Assembly (NCBI RefSeq): GCF_004786035.1
Contig: NZ_CP035088.1
Span: forward strand, 6,223,001 to 6,287,000
Reading direction: 5' to 3'
Length of the DNA: 64,000 nucleotides
From: Pseudomonas viciae
GTDB lineage: Bacteria; Pseudomonadota; Gammaproteobacteria; Pseudomonadales; Pseudomonadaceae
A model generated the notes under the pieces. That model was not told the origin of the DNA, did no database searches, and was given only the letters and a program-made list of their open reading frames with translations. The translations under genes were made by a program, and so were the position numbers. How positions within the stretch are numbered: the stretch's first letter is position 1; each line of letters starts with the position of its first letter. Shown in pieces: positions 39,080 through 48,800 of this stretch.

Positions 39080-40000
39080 TTAGGGGTAGCGGTTTCCCTC
39101 CTCTCTGAGCAGCGCCTGCAAGGTGTCCAGGCGGGCACCGTCGAAAGCCATGACGGTACCCTGCTCGAACACCCGGCGCGCCAGCCCGGTCAGCACCGCA
39201 CCGGGTGGCAGTTCGATCTGTAGCCGCACGCCACGCTCGTAGGCGCTTTGCACCGTGCCACGCCAATCGACGATGCGGCACATGTTGAACGCCAGGTCGT
39301 CGCGCAAGGCCTCGCTGCTGATCACCGGCCGGGCTCGGCTGCCGCTGAGATAACCCAAGGCAGGTACTTTCAACGCCACTTCGGCGAACGCTTGGGCCAA
39401 TGCCTGCGCCGGGGTCTGAAGCAATGGGCAATGGGACGGCACGCTCACCGCCAGCCGGCACGCCTTCCCGGCACCCAGGCTTCGCGCCTGTCTGGCAACG
39501 TTGCTCATGGCCTCGTCGCTGCCGGCAATGACCACCTGATTATCGGCATTGATGTTGGCCAGGTAGACCGGTGTGCGGTCGCTGTGCACCTGCGCCAGCA
39601 AGGCTTCCACTGCCGCGAGGTCCAGGCCGATGATCGCGGTCATGCCGTAGCCTTGCGGATACGCCTGCTGCATCAAGTCACCCCGCAGGCTGACCAACCG
39701 CAACGCATCGTCAAACCCCAGCGCACCGGCCACCACCGCCGCCGGATAGGCGCCGATGGACAGCCCCGCCACGTAGTCCGGCGCGGGCGCCTGTTCCAGC
39801 AACCGACGGGATGCCGCCACGCCGGCGATCAACAAACACAGCTGCACCGCACGGGTCGATTGCAGCGCCTCGGCACTGTCCAACTGCAGGACGTCCTCAC
39901 CGAGCACGTCGTTCGCCTCGCCCAGAATTTGCGGCGCCAGGCCATGGAGCATGCCTGCTCGCTGCGCACCCTGGCCGGGGAACACCAAGAGGCTGCTCAC
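39080..40000 (-). CDS. mdcH: Malonate decarboxylase, malonyl-CoA:ACP acyltransferase subunit MdcH
   Basis: 306 aa. GTG 40000 is chosen because GTGA overlaps the mdcG stop and GGAG lies upstream; the longer frame to 40027 lies inside mdcG. N-terminal SSLLVFPGQGAQRAGM and the nucleophile in GLSIGAYPAAV are FabD-type acyltransferase motifs; SVPSHCPLL carries the partner His. It charges the MdcC carrier with malonyl from malonyl-CoA during enzyme activation. Confidence 0.93.
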   Translation of the reverse strand: MSSLLVFPGQGAQRAGMLHGLAPQILGEANDVLGEDVLQLDSAEALQSTRAVQLCLLIAGVAASRRLLEQAPAPDYVAGLSIGAYPAAVVAGALGFDDALRLVSLRGDLMQQAYPQGYGMTAIIGLDLAAVEALLAQVHSDRTPVYLANINADNQVVIAGSDEAMSNVARQARSLGAGKACRLAVSVPSHCPLLQTPAQALAQAFAEVALKVPALGYLSGSRARPVISSEALRDDLAFNMCRIVDWRGTVQSAYERGVRLQIELPPGAVLTGLARRVFEQGTVMAFDGARLDTLQALLREEGNRYP

Positions 40001-40617
40001 GCGACCTGCTCCAGCGACGGCTGCCAAGGATCGCTCACCAACCTTGCCTGGACATCATCCTTGAGCAAGACCCGGCGCGCTGAACCCGCCCACTCGCGCA
40101 AGGCGACGGCGCCAAAAGGGGTCTGCAATTGCATGTCCACCGCACAAACCGACGTATCCAGTTGCCTCAGCAAATCCCTGGCCCGGAGGCGATCCAACGG
40201 CTGCGGCGTGCGCAGGATCAGGTCGAGGTCGCTGCGCTCATGCAACGCCTCGATACCACTGGCGAGCTCGAATCCCGCGCTACCGCTGACACCCCAGCTC
40301 CAGCCACTGGCGTCGAGCAGCGGGCGCAGGTGGGATAGCGCTTGCAGGGCCGGCAAGTCGCGGTGGGGCTCGACGTAGCACAAGTCCTCCGGACGCACCC
40401 GACGCTGGATGGCGGCCACCGGCATTGAGGTGGCATAACGTTGCTCCCGTGATGCACCTCGCACGCCCACCGCGACGTGCCCCGGTGTCGTCATTGCGCG
40501 CCGAATGACCACCGGTTGCCCGAGGCTGATGGATTCGACGGCCCACGCCGGCGTATCCGCAGACAACTGCGCCGGGGTCAGCCCCCAGAGCAAGTCATGG
40601 GCAAGCAAGACGTTCAC
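39997..40617 (-). CDS. mdcG: Phosphoribosyl-dephospho-CoA transferase MdcG
   Basis: 206 aa from GTG 40617, whose GTGA overlaps the mdcE stop. The family length fits; the longer ATG-less frame to 40734 lies inside mdcE. It contains a nucleotidyltransferase-like GSAGFELASGIEALHERSDLDLIL, with the G-S...D-x-D pattern of the fold. It attaches the 2'-(5''-phosphoribosyl)-3'-dephospho-CoA prosthetic group to MdcC. Confidence 0.92.
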   Translation of the reverse strand: MNVLLAHDLLWGLTPAQLSADTPAWAVESISLGQPVVIRRAMTTPGHVAVGVRGASREQRYATSMPVAAIQRRVRPEDLCYVEPHRDLPALQALSHLRPLLDASGWSWGVSGSAGFELASGIEALHERSDLDLILRTPQPLDRLRARDLLRQLDTSVCAVDMQLQTPFGAVALREWAGSARRVLLKDDVQARLVSDPWQPSLEQVA

Positions 40618-41417
40618 CACTGCGCTCTCAGTAATTGGCGAACAGTGCTGGAGGCGGCGCGATGGGTCGCCCCCAGGCGACTGCGCAAGTCCCGAGGCGC
40701 CCCGGCAACATCGTTGATCGCCTGTTGCAGGCAATCGGTGACCCGCGCCAGATCCCTGGCCAGCGGCTGTTCGATTTGCTCAACCGACAAGGTTTCCCAG
40801 AGCAAACCCAGGCTGGCGAAGCTATCGATGTCATAAGCCATCGGCGGCACGCTGGCGGCCAACACCTCAAGCTCTTCGACACTGCGCAGGGTGACCCGCG
40901 CCGCCGAGGCCTTGCCCATGGCGTGGACCATCACCCCCGGGTCGCGTAGGGCAATCAGTCGGTTGGCCTGATAACCGTGGGCGAGGAACGCCCCGGACAT
41001 CGCCTTGCCCACCAGCAAACCGATCACCGGATGCCCAGCCAGCCGCGCACGGGCATAGCTGTCCGCCGCGCCGGCCAGCGCCTGGTGAATGCCAAGCGCT
41101 TCTTCGCGCCGGCCATAAGCCTGGCTCGGCACATCGACAATGGCGATCAGCGCACGCTTGTGGGGGGCATTGCGGTCGGCGTCGATGGCGTCATCCACCG
41201 CCTTGGCCAGGCCCCAGCCTTCCAGCAGGCCAACTTCACCATTACGAGCGCGGGGAAAACGACTGTCGGGATCAGCGACCACCGCCAGCAGGCGCACATT
41301 GTGCTCACCCAGCTTGGTATCGGCGACTTTCAACGAAGCGGGCAATCCTTCCAACGGTTTGGCGCCGTCACTCAATGCCTCGAACCAGCGCAAGCCTCTT
41401 AATGAATACGCACTCAT
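40614..41417 (-). CDS. mdcE: Malonate decarboxylase carboxydecarboxylase gamma subunit MdcE
   Basis: 267 aa. Start MSAYSLRGLRWFEALSDG. A crotonase/carboxyltransferase-like fold with KRALIAIVDVPSQAYGRREE and VIGLLVGKAMSGAFLAHGYQANRLIAL. Together with MdcD it decarboxylates malonyl-S-ACP to acetyl-S-ACP. The start overlaps the mdcD stop by 4 bp (ATGA) and the stop overlaps mdcG. Confidence 0.94.
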   Translation of the reverse strand: MSAYSLRGLRWFEALSDGAKPLEGLPASLKVADTKLGEHNVRLLAVVADPDSRFPRARNGEVGLLEGWGLAKAVDDAIDADRNAPHKRALIAIVDVPSQAYGRREEALGIHQALAGAADSYARARLAGHPVIGLLVGKAMSGAFLAHGYQANRLIALRDPGVMVHAMGKASAARVTLRSVEELEVLAASVPPMAYDIDSFASLGLLWETLSVEQIEQPLARDLARVTDCLQQAINDVAGAPRDLRSRLGATHRAASSTVRQLLRAQW

Positions 41418-42265
41418 GGGCGTTCTCCCTGATACAACTGGCGAACCGCTGCCGGTTCGATTTGCACTTGCGTGTCCAATCGAGCCAGGCGCTGCAGGAA
41501 CAGCTCGGCCTGGCCGCTGCGGTGTTCGGCGGGAACGCCCAGGTGCAGCAACTGGCTGACCTGTTGGCGGATCTGCGTGACATCATCGGCCGCATAACGG
41601 TCCACCAGTCCCGTGGCGAAACGCTGTTCACCGCCGGTCAGGCTCCAGATGAACGGCCGGTCGCGGGAGTCGTATTCGTCGATCCCGGCTTCCTGCTCGA
41701 TCACTTGCGGGCCGTTCAGGCCCAGCCGCGCTTCCTGGGTCACCAGCAGATAACTGCACAGCCCGGCGGCGATGGACATGCCGCCAAAGCAACCAACGCT
41801 GCCGGCCACCACGCCGACCACCGGCTGATACTGACGCAGGTCGACGATCGCCGAATGAATCTCGGCAATCGCCGCCAACCCGAGGTTGGCCTCCTGCAAG
41901 CGCACGCCGCCGGTTTCCAGCAGCAATACGGCGCGGGTCGGGATGCCCTTGCGGTTGTCCTCGGCGGCCAGCTCCAGCGCGCCGGCAATCTTCGCCCCGC
42001 CGACTTCACCAAGGCTGCCACCCTGGAACGCCCCTTCAATGGCGGCGATCACCACCGGCAGGCCATCGAGCGAACCCTTGGCGATCACCACGCCGTCGTC
42101 GCTTTGCGGCACCACGCCTTGGCGCAACAGCCAGGGCGACATGATCCGCTGGAACGGGTCGAGCAGTTCACGAAAGGTACCGTCATCGAGCAAGGCTTTC
42201 GCCCGTTGCCGGGCGCCAAGTTCGACGAAGCTGTGCTTGTTGAGCAACGCTGCGCTGTCAGTCAT
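41414..42265 (-). CDS. mdcD: Malonate decarboxylase carboxydecarboxylase beta subunit MdcD
   Basis: 283 aa. Start at 42265 (MTDSAALLNKHSFVELGAR), overlapping the mdcC 3' end by 8 bp. The carboxyltransferase fold has VVIAAIEGAFQGGSLGEVGGAKIAGALELA, VLLLETGGVRLQEAN and GSVGCFGGMSIAAGLCSYLL. Pairs with MdcE in the cytoplasmic decarboxylase complex. Confidence 0.94.
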   Translation of the reverse strand: MTDSAALLNKHSFVELGARQRAKALLDDGTFRELLDPFQRIMSPWLLRQGVVPQSDDGVVIAKGSLDGLPVVIAAIEGAFQGGSLGEVGGAKIAGALELAAEDNRKGIPTRAVLLLETGGVRLQEANLGLAAIAEIHSAIVDLRQYQPVVGVVAGSVGCFGGMSIAAGLCSYLLVTQEARLGLNGPQVIEQEAGIDEYDSRDRPFIWSLTGGEQRFATGLVDRYAADDVTQIRQQVSQLLHLGVPAEHRSGQAELFLQRLARLDTQVQIEPAAVRQLYQGERP

Positions 42266-42557
42266 GGCCGATCTCCTCGAAGCCCTGTTCCAGGCGCAAG
42301 CGCACCACGCCGGGGGTGGCACCAAAGTCGTGGATGTCGATAGACAGGGCTGGCGGCGTCTGGCCGTCGAACATGCGGGCGAACAGGTGCTGCCAGCGTT
42401 GTTCGCTGCCATTGACCGAGGTCTGCACCTGGATGGTCAGTTTGCCCGCCAGGCCCGGTTCGATCAGCACTTCCAGGTCGCCCGAGCCGACGCAGCCCAC
42501 CAGCGCCCGGCCCCGTGGCGGCTGCCCGGCGGGAAATTCAAAGGATAAGGTTTCCAT
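42258..42557 (-). CDS. mdcC: Malonate decarboxylase acyl carrier protein (delta subunit) MdcC
   Basis: 99 aa. ATG 42557 overlaps the mdcB stop (ATGA). The serine that carries the phosphoribosyl-dephospho-CoA group is Ser25 in GCVGSGDLEVL, the same position as in Klebsiella MdcC. The protein is the swinging carrier: acetyl is exchanged for malonyl by MdcA and then decarboxylated by MdcDE. Confidence 0.95.
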   Translation of the reverse strand: METLSFEFPAGQPPRGRALVGCVGSGDLEVLIEPGLAGKLTIQVQTSVNGSEQRWQHLFARMFDGQTPPALSIDIHDFGATPGVVRLRLEQGFEEIGHD

Positions 42558-43432
42558 CAGCACACTCCAGGGAAGAGGCCATCGCCGCGTTCGATACGGT
42601 CGAGGAACAGGCAGGCGGCGAGCAAGTCGGCAGCGCCACCAGGCGAGGCGTTCAAGGCAATCAGTTGTTGGTCCAGTGCGTGCAACTGGCGGCGACCGCC
42701 CAGGCTCGCACTGCCACCGGCATCGAGTACCGCTTTGGCACCCTGTTGCATGGCCTGTAAACCCGGCTCGCCAGCGCGATAGAGCACACAGGTATCGGAC
42801 AGGGTGGTCATGATCGCCAGCAAGGCATCGAGCCGCGCGTTCTGCTCACCGGCGCCCGCCGCGCGACTGCGCTTGAGTTGCGGCAAGCCCAGACCGGTAA
42901 CGGCCGGGAACGCCAATTGCGCTTCTTCCCGGGCACCGCGCACGCCGTAGCGTTGGGCGACCTGGGCGCCGTGGCTCAAGGGCTGGGGCGCGTAGCGGTC
43001 GTTGAGCAAGGCCAGGCGGGCGGCACGTAAAGTGACGGAGCTGGCGACACTGGCTTCAGGCTCCAACGCTGTCGCGGCCACCAACAGGCCCAAGGCCCAG
43101 ATCGCCCCCCGGTGGGTGTTCACGCCGTTGGTGGTCGCGAGCATCGCCGCTTCCCCCTCACGGCCGATCCGCCCAAGGGCTTCGCGCAACGGCAAGCCGA
43201 TCTCACCACAGTCAAGGGCAGCGTCGGCCATTTCCTTGAATGCTGGCCACAGCGACAGCGCCGAGGCGTGCATCAGCCCCAGGTGCAGATCGGTATGAGC
43301 GCCATTGCCGCGACGATCCACCAGGGCCGGTTTCGGCGACAGGTCGGCTTCGTCGATCAGCGCATCCACCGCGATATCGGCCAGACGCTCGGCCAAGGAC
43401 AATCTTTCAGATTGCAGGTTAAAGGCGTGCAT
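42557..43432 (-). CDS. mdcB: Triphosphoribosyl-dephospho-CoA synthase MdcB
   Basis: 291 aa, CitG-like. Start [21 protein letters not shown]; it abuts mdcA with no gap. Landmarks: [38 protein letters not shown] and the Gly/Ser-rich end of the family. It makes the precursor of the MdcC prosthetic group from ATP and dephospho-CoA. Confidence 0.94.
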   Translation of the reverse strand: MHAFNLQSERLSLAERLADIAVDALIDEADLSPKPALVDRRGNGAHTDLHLGLMHASALSLWPAFKEMADAALDCGEIGLPLREALGRIGREGEAAMLATTNGVNTHRGAIWALGLLVAATALEPEASVASSVTLRAARLALLNDRYAPQPLSHGAQVAQRYGVRGAREEAQLAFPAVTGLGLPQLKRSRAAGAGEQNARLDALLAIMTTLSDTCVLYRAGEPGLQAMQQGAKAVLDAGGSASLGGRRQLHALDQQLIALNASPGGAADLLAACLFLDRIERGDGLFPGVC

Positions 43433-45103
43433 TTACCAGCTCCTGAACTTGGCGGGCGGGTTGTAGAGGCCACCGGACCACTCCACCAGATCGGCCACGC
43501 TCTTGGCGGCCAGCAACTCACGGGTGGCGTCGGTGCGACGGATACCGAGGTCTTCGGGCAAGGCGATCAGCCCTTCGCGGCGCATGCGCGCGGTGTCTTT
43601 CGGGTCGTGACGCAGGCCGATGGCGGTGACCCCGGCCACGGCGGCGATCATCGCCTGGCGCTCCTCCAGGGAGCGGGCCTTATACAGGTAGGCAATGCCT
43701 TCCTCGGTCAGCAGATGGGTGACGTCGTCGCCATAGATCATGATCGGCGCCAGGGGCATGCCGGCCTTCTTCGCCACGTCCACCGCGTCGAGGGTCTCGA
43801 CGAAGGTCGGTTTGCCGCCCTCCTGGAACGTCTCGACCATCTGCACCACCAGTTTCTTGCCACGCTCAAGCAGCGGCGCCTCGCCGTCGCCGTGGCGCAT
43901 GTCGAGCCAGGCTGGCGTGCCGTGACGGCGACCACGGGGATCGTGGCCCATGTTCGGCGCACCACCAAAACCGGCCAGGCGACCACGGGTAACCGTCGAG
44001 GAATGTCCGTCGCCGTCCACCTGCAAGGTGGCGCCGATGAACAGGTCCACCGCGTACTGCCCGGCCAGTTGGCAGACCATGCGGTTGGAACGCAGCGAGC
44101 CGTCGCGTCCGGTGAAGAACACGTCGGGGCGGGCGGCGATGTAGTTTTCCATGCCCAGCTCGGTGCCGAAGCAATGCACGCTTTCGACCCAACCGCTTTC
44201 AATGGCCGGGATCAGGGTTGGGTGCGGATTGAGGGTCCAATTGCGGCAGATCTTGCCCTTCAGGCCGAGGGATTCGCCATAGGTGGGCAGGATCAGTTCA
44301 ATGGCGGCGGTGTTGAAACCGATGCCGTGATTGAGGGACTGGACGTTGTGTTTTTCGTAGATCCCGCGGATCGCCATCATCGCCATCAGCACGTGCACAG
44401 GCTTGATGTGGCGCGGGTCGCGGGTGAACAGCGGCTCGATATAGAACGGCTTGTCGGCCACCACCACGAAATCGACCCAGGACGCCGGGATATCGACCCG
44501 TGGCAAGTCGCTGACGTCGTCCACCAACTGGTTGACCTGGACGATGACGATACCGTCACTGAACGCCGCCGGCTCGATCAGCGCCGGCGTGTCTTCAGTA
44601 CTGGGGCCGGTGTAGATATTGCCGGCGCGGTCGGCCATGAAACCGGCCGAGAGCACCACGTTGGGAATCAGGTCCACCACCAATCGGGCATAGAGCTCGA
44701 TGTAGGTGTGAATCGCGCCGATCTCCAGCAAACCGTCTTCGAGCAACTGGCTGATGCGCAGGCTCTGGGTGCCGGCGAAGGAGAAATCGAGCTTGCGGGC
44801 GATGCCGCGTTCGAACAGGTCCAGGTGCTCGGACCGGCCGACACTGGGCATGATCATGTGCAGATCGTGCAGCTTCGCCGGGTCGACTTTGGCCAGTGAG
44901 CGCGAGAGAAAATCCGCCTGCTTCTGGTTATTCCCCTCCAACACCACACGGTCGCCGGGCAGAATCAACGCCTCCAACGCCGCCACGATCTTGTCGGTGG
45001 GCAACACCACACCGTCGGCAAGCCCCTTCACCAGCTCGAGACGCCGCTGCTTTTCGCCGCGCCGCCGCGTCCAGCGCGAGTCGGGGGATATTGTTGTTGT
45101 CAT
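43433..45103 (-). CDS. mdcA: Malonate decarboxylase alpha subunit MdcA (acetyl-S-ACP:malonate ACP transferase)
   Basis: 556 aa. ATG 45103 is preceded by GTGGAGTGGTC. Conserved CoA-transferase-like stretches: GDRVVLEGNNQKQADFLSR, IYTGPSTEDTPALIEPAAF, NHGIGFNTAAIELILPTYGE, GTELGMENYIAARPDVFFTG. First gene of the operon mdcA-B-C-D-E-G-H-madL-madM. The upstream 320 bp carry three REP copies and must hold the MdcR-controlled promoter. Confidence 0.95.
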   Translation of the reverse strand: MTTTISPDSRWTRRRGEKQRRLELVKGLADGVVLPTDKIVAALEALILPGDRVVLEGNNQKQADFLSRSLAKVDPAKLHDLHMIMPSVGRSEHLDLFERGIARKLDFSFAGTQSLRISQLLEDGLLEIGAIHTYIELYARLVVDLIPNVVLSAGFMADRAGNIYTGPSTEDTPALIEPAAFSDGIVIVQVNQLVDDVSDLPRVDIPASWVDFVVVADKPFYIEPLFTRDPRHIKPVHVLMAMMAIRGIYEKHNVQSLNHGIGFNTAAIELILPTYGESLGLKGKICRNWTLNPHPTLIPAIESGWVESVHCFGTELGMENYIAARPDVFFTGRDGSLRSNRMVCQLAGQYAVDLFIGATLQVDGDGHSSTVTRGRLAGFGGAPNMGHDPRGRRHGTPAWLDMRHGDGEAPLLERGKKLVVQMVETFQEGGKPTFVETLDAVDVAKKAGMPLAPIMIYGDDVTHLLTEEGIAYLYKARSLEERQAMIAAVAGVTAIGLRHDPKDTARMRREGLIALPEDLGIRRTDATRELLAAKSVADLVEWSGGLYNPPAKFRSW

Positions 45104-45225
45104 GACCACTCCACGGGTTCGCTGTCGTGGGGGTCACATTAGGAGTGTTGGGGCGAGGGTATCAATCAAGCTTAGCGGCGGATCGTTACGGTTGGAGTAA
45201 TGGTTTGCGATGAACACAAGTCAAA

Positions 45226-45409
45226 ATGTGGGAGCGAGCTTGCTCGCGATAGCGGTGGGTCTGCTTGCATCAATGCTGAATGTACCGCCGCCTTCGCGAG
45301 CAAGCTTTGCTCAAACAGGTCCAGCCCAAACAGGTCTGATGGGTGTACACCGCCCGCAAGAGCCAGGCCGGCTGTCAGGCCGCCATCGCGAGCAAGCTCG
45401 CTCCCACAG
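45226..45409. repeat. Three REP sequences between chpC and mdcA
   Basis: TGTGGGAGCGAGCTTGCTCG (from 45227), TTCGCGAGCAAGCTTTGCTC (about 45292-45316, degenerate) and CATCGCGAGCAAGCTCGCTC (45384-45409). The outer pair is inverted. The gap 45104-45425 otherwise shows only the mdcA leader; no MdcR site was recognised. Confidence 0.8.
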
Positions 45410-45425
45410 TGGAGACGTGCATGGC

Positions 45426-45896
45426 TCAGGGTTTGTGGTGCTGAACCAATCCCGCGGCCACCACCAATTCTTCCAACGCCAACAAATCCGGCACCTTCGC
45501 CACATGCTCGCCCACCTGTACCGCTGCCTGCTCCAACCCACACAGCGGCACATCGACATAGCTCAACTGGGTATCGAGCTTGCAGGAGCGTGGGATGCCT
45601 TGCACCAGCAGCGCGATGAAACGCAACTCCGGGCGCCCGCCCAGGGCGTTGAGGATGACGATGCGCACCCGCTCGCCAATCACGGTTTTCTGGCCGCAGG
45701 CCGATTCGAAGCTCAGCAGCGGGATTTGCCGTTCGCGCCAACTCACCCACCCCAGGAACCACGGCGGGGTGTCCATATCGAAGGCGCTGCTCTGATAGTC
45801 GATCAGTTCGGCCACGGCCACGTTGGGCAGGATCAGGTGGCGGTCAGCCAGGGGCAGCAGCAGCCCGGTGAGGTGGTGGGTGCGATGCTCATGCAT
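45426..45896 (-). CDS. chpC: CheW-like protein ChpC of the Pil-Chp system
   Basis: 156 aa. A CheW-type adaptor domain with LTGLLLPLADRHLILPNVAVAELI, FLGWVSWRERQIPLLSFE and RIVILNALGGRPELRFIALLVQG. The ATG overlaps the chpA stop by 8 bp, so translation is probably coupled. CheW-like proteins bridge receptor (PilJ) and kinase (ChpA). In P. aeruginosa chpB lies between chpA and chpC; here it is absent. Confidence 0.88.
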   Translation of the reverse strand: MHEHRTHHLTGLLLPLADRHLILPNVAVAELIDYQSSAFDMDTPPWFLGWVSWRERQIPLLSFESACGQKTVIGERVRIVILNALGGRPELRFIALLVQGIPRSCKLDTQLSYVDVPLCGLEQAAVQVGEHVAKVPDLLALEELVVAAGLVQHHKP

Positions 45897-48800
45897 GGGT
45901 CTTGCTCCAGTGGGCGATGCTGTCGAGCAGCACCGATTCCTGGTACGGCTTGCCCAGGTAGTCGTTGACGCCGATGGCCATGGCGCGGTCGCGGTGTTTC
46001 TGGCCGGTGCGGGAGGTGATCATGATGATCGGCAGGTGCGCCAGGCGCGGGTCGTTGCGTACTTGCGTGGCCACTTCGAAGCCGTCCATGCGCGGCATCT
46101 CGATGTCCAGCAGCATCAGGTCCGGGGAGTGCTCGGCCAGCAGCGCCATGGCGTCCACGCCGTCCTTGGCGGTAAGGACGTGCATGCCATGGCGCTCCAG
46201 CAGGCGGCTGGTGACCTTGCGCACCGTCACCGAGTCGTCCACCACCAGCACCAGCAGCGGCCGCTGATGTTCGCCCTCGCCTTGCGTCGCTGCCGGCCGG
46301 CGCGGGACCTGATGGGGCAAGGCGCGGATCGGCGCCAGCAGGTCGAGGATCAATACCACCCGACCGTCGCCCAGGATGGTCGCCCCAGACAGGCCCTGCA
46401 CCGCCGAGAACTGCGGGCCGAGGCTCTTGACCACGATCTCCCGGGTACCGGCGGTCGCGTCCACTTGCACCGCGATATGTCGCTCATTGCACTGCATCAG
46501 CAGCACTGGCAAGGGTTGGCTCTGGCCCAGCAATTTCGGGCGCGCGCCGGTTTTCAGCAGCTCACCCAGGTAGCACAGCTCATAACGCTGCCCAGCGTAG
46601 GTGTAGGTCGGCGGATCGCGCTGGTAATAGCCATCCAGTTCGGCGGGCAACACCCGGACGATGCTTTCGATGGTGTTCAGCGGAATCGCGTACTGATCTT
46701 CATGACACTGCACCATCAGTGCCCGGTTGACCGCCACGGTAAACGGCAAGCGAATGCGGAAATGCACGCCCTGCCCCGGCGTGGAGTCGATGACCATGCT
46801 GCCGCCCAGCTGTCGCACCTCTTCATGGACCACGTCCATGCCGACACCGCGCCCGGAGATCTGGGTGATTTTTTCCGCGGTGGAAAACCCCGGCTGCAGA
46901 ATGAACTGCAGTACGTCGCGGTCGTTCATCTCGCTGTCAGGGGCGAGCAAGCCACGTTTGATCGCCTTGCGCCGCACGGCATCCAGCGGTACGCCAGCGC
47001 CATCGTCGCGGATGTCGAAAATGATGTCGCCGCCTTCCCGGGACAAGTCGAGGCTGATGCGCCCCCGGGCAGGTTTACCAGCGGCAATGCGTACATCAGC
47101 CGGCTCCAGGCCGTGGTCGACGGCGTTGCGCAGCATGTGCTCCAGAGGAGCAGCCATGCGCTCCAACACGTTGCGATCCATCTCACCGTCGGCATTGCCG
47201 ACCACGAATTCCACGTCCTTGCCCAGCTCCTGGGCCACTTGCCGGACGATGCGTTTGAGGCGCGGCAACATGCGCTCGAACGGCACCATGCGCGTACGCA
47301 TCAGGCCTTCCTGGAGTTCGGTGTTGATGCGCCCCTGCTGTTGCAGCAAATTCTCGGCATCGTGGTTACTGCGGTCGAGGGTTTCCTTGAGGTCGAGCAG
47401 GTCCGAGGCGGATTCGAACAGCGCCCGGGACAACTGCTGCAACTGGGAATGGCGATCCATCTCCAGCGGGTCGAACTCTTCGTACCCCAGACGTTCGGCC
47501 TCCACCTGCTGGCGGCTGAGAATCCGCCCCTGAGTTTCAGTGTCGAGGCGGCGCAATTGGTCGCGCATCCGTTCGATGGTGGTTTCCATCTCGCTCAACG
47601 CCACGCGCGCGTCGTTGACCTGCTGTTCGATGCGCCCACGGAAAATCGAGGTTTCCCCGGCCAGGTTCACCAAGTCATCGAGCAGTTCGGCAGAGACCTT
47701 GACCATGTCCGCACCGTCGCCCGGGGCCGCAGGCTCGGTTCTGGCGGGCACAGGCGGTGGGGCTACAGAGGGGACCGGTACCGGTTCTGGAATAGAGACG
47801 ACTTCTGGCGCCTCGTGTTCCTGCGGATGATTCACCGCCTGGATCTGCTCGATCAGCCGGTCCGCCAACGGGCACGGGTGGCCGGCGCGCACCGCATCGA
47901 GCATCTGTGCGATTCGGTCATGGCTGCTTTGCAACAAGGCGAACAGCGCCGGGGTCGGTTGAAGCAGACCCGCCGACAGACCCTCATAAAGGTTTTCCAG
48001 CTCATGGGCCAGGTCGCCGATGGGTACGATTTCCACCATCCGCGCACCGCCCTTGAGGGTGTGCAAATCCCGCAGCAGGGTTTCCACGGCCTGGCGGTTC
48101 GAGGGTTCTTCCTGCCAGCGCAGCAACGCCGCACCCGAGCTGTCGAGGATGTCGAAGCCCTCTTCGAGGAAGATTTCCAACAGTTCCGGATCATGCCCGG
48201 CCCCGTCGCCCTGGGTCGGCCCGCCCGTCTCTATTGCGTTCGGTTTATCCTGACGGAAGCGGCGAATGGCATCGATCAGTGCCACCGGATCACCCAACGG
48301 CTGCCCCTGCTGCAACTGCCCGAGCAACAGGTCGAGGCGTTCGTGGCTGCTGTTGAGCAATTGCTCCAGCTCCTCACTGTGGCTGTAGCGGCGATCCACC
48401 AGCCCTTCGTACAGGTTTTCCAGTTCCTGGGCCAGGTCGGTCACCGGCCGCACGTCCGCCATCTTCGCGCCGCCCTTGAGGGTATGCAGGTCACGTTGCA
48501 GCGAGGACAGCGGCGCCCCATTCTCCGGATCGGCCAACCAGCGTTGCAGGGCCTGGGCGGCGCTTTCGAGAATGTCCTGGGCCTCTTCGAGAAAGATCGC
48601 GGCAATATCGTCGTCCACGGTGGTAGACGCCGGCGCACTGCGTTCAAGTTCAGCCGTCGCATTGCCCAATTCACGAATGCTCAGGGTGCGGCTGCCGTCG
48701 CTGCGGATCAGCCCGGTGGCCGATGGATCGAGGCTGGCCTCGAGCAGGCTGCGCAGCGCCTGCACCCGCTCGGGCTGCGGATGCACATGCTGCCCGGCCG

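Noticed and set aside
43112..44899. 595-codon plus-strand frame opposite mdcA/mdcB
   Set aside because: Same GC-shadow pattern (HHQ/GDVGD-rich); the minus strand has conserved MdcA sequence.
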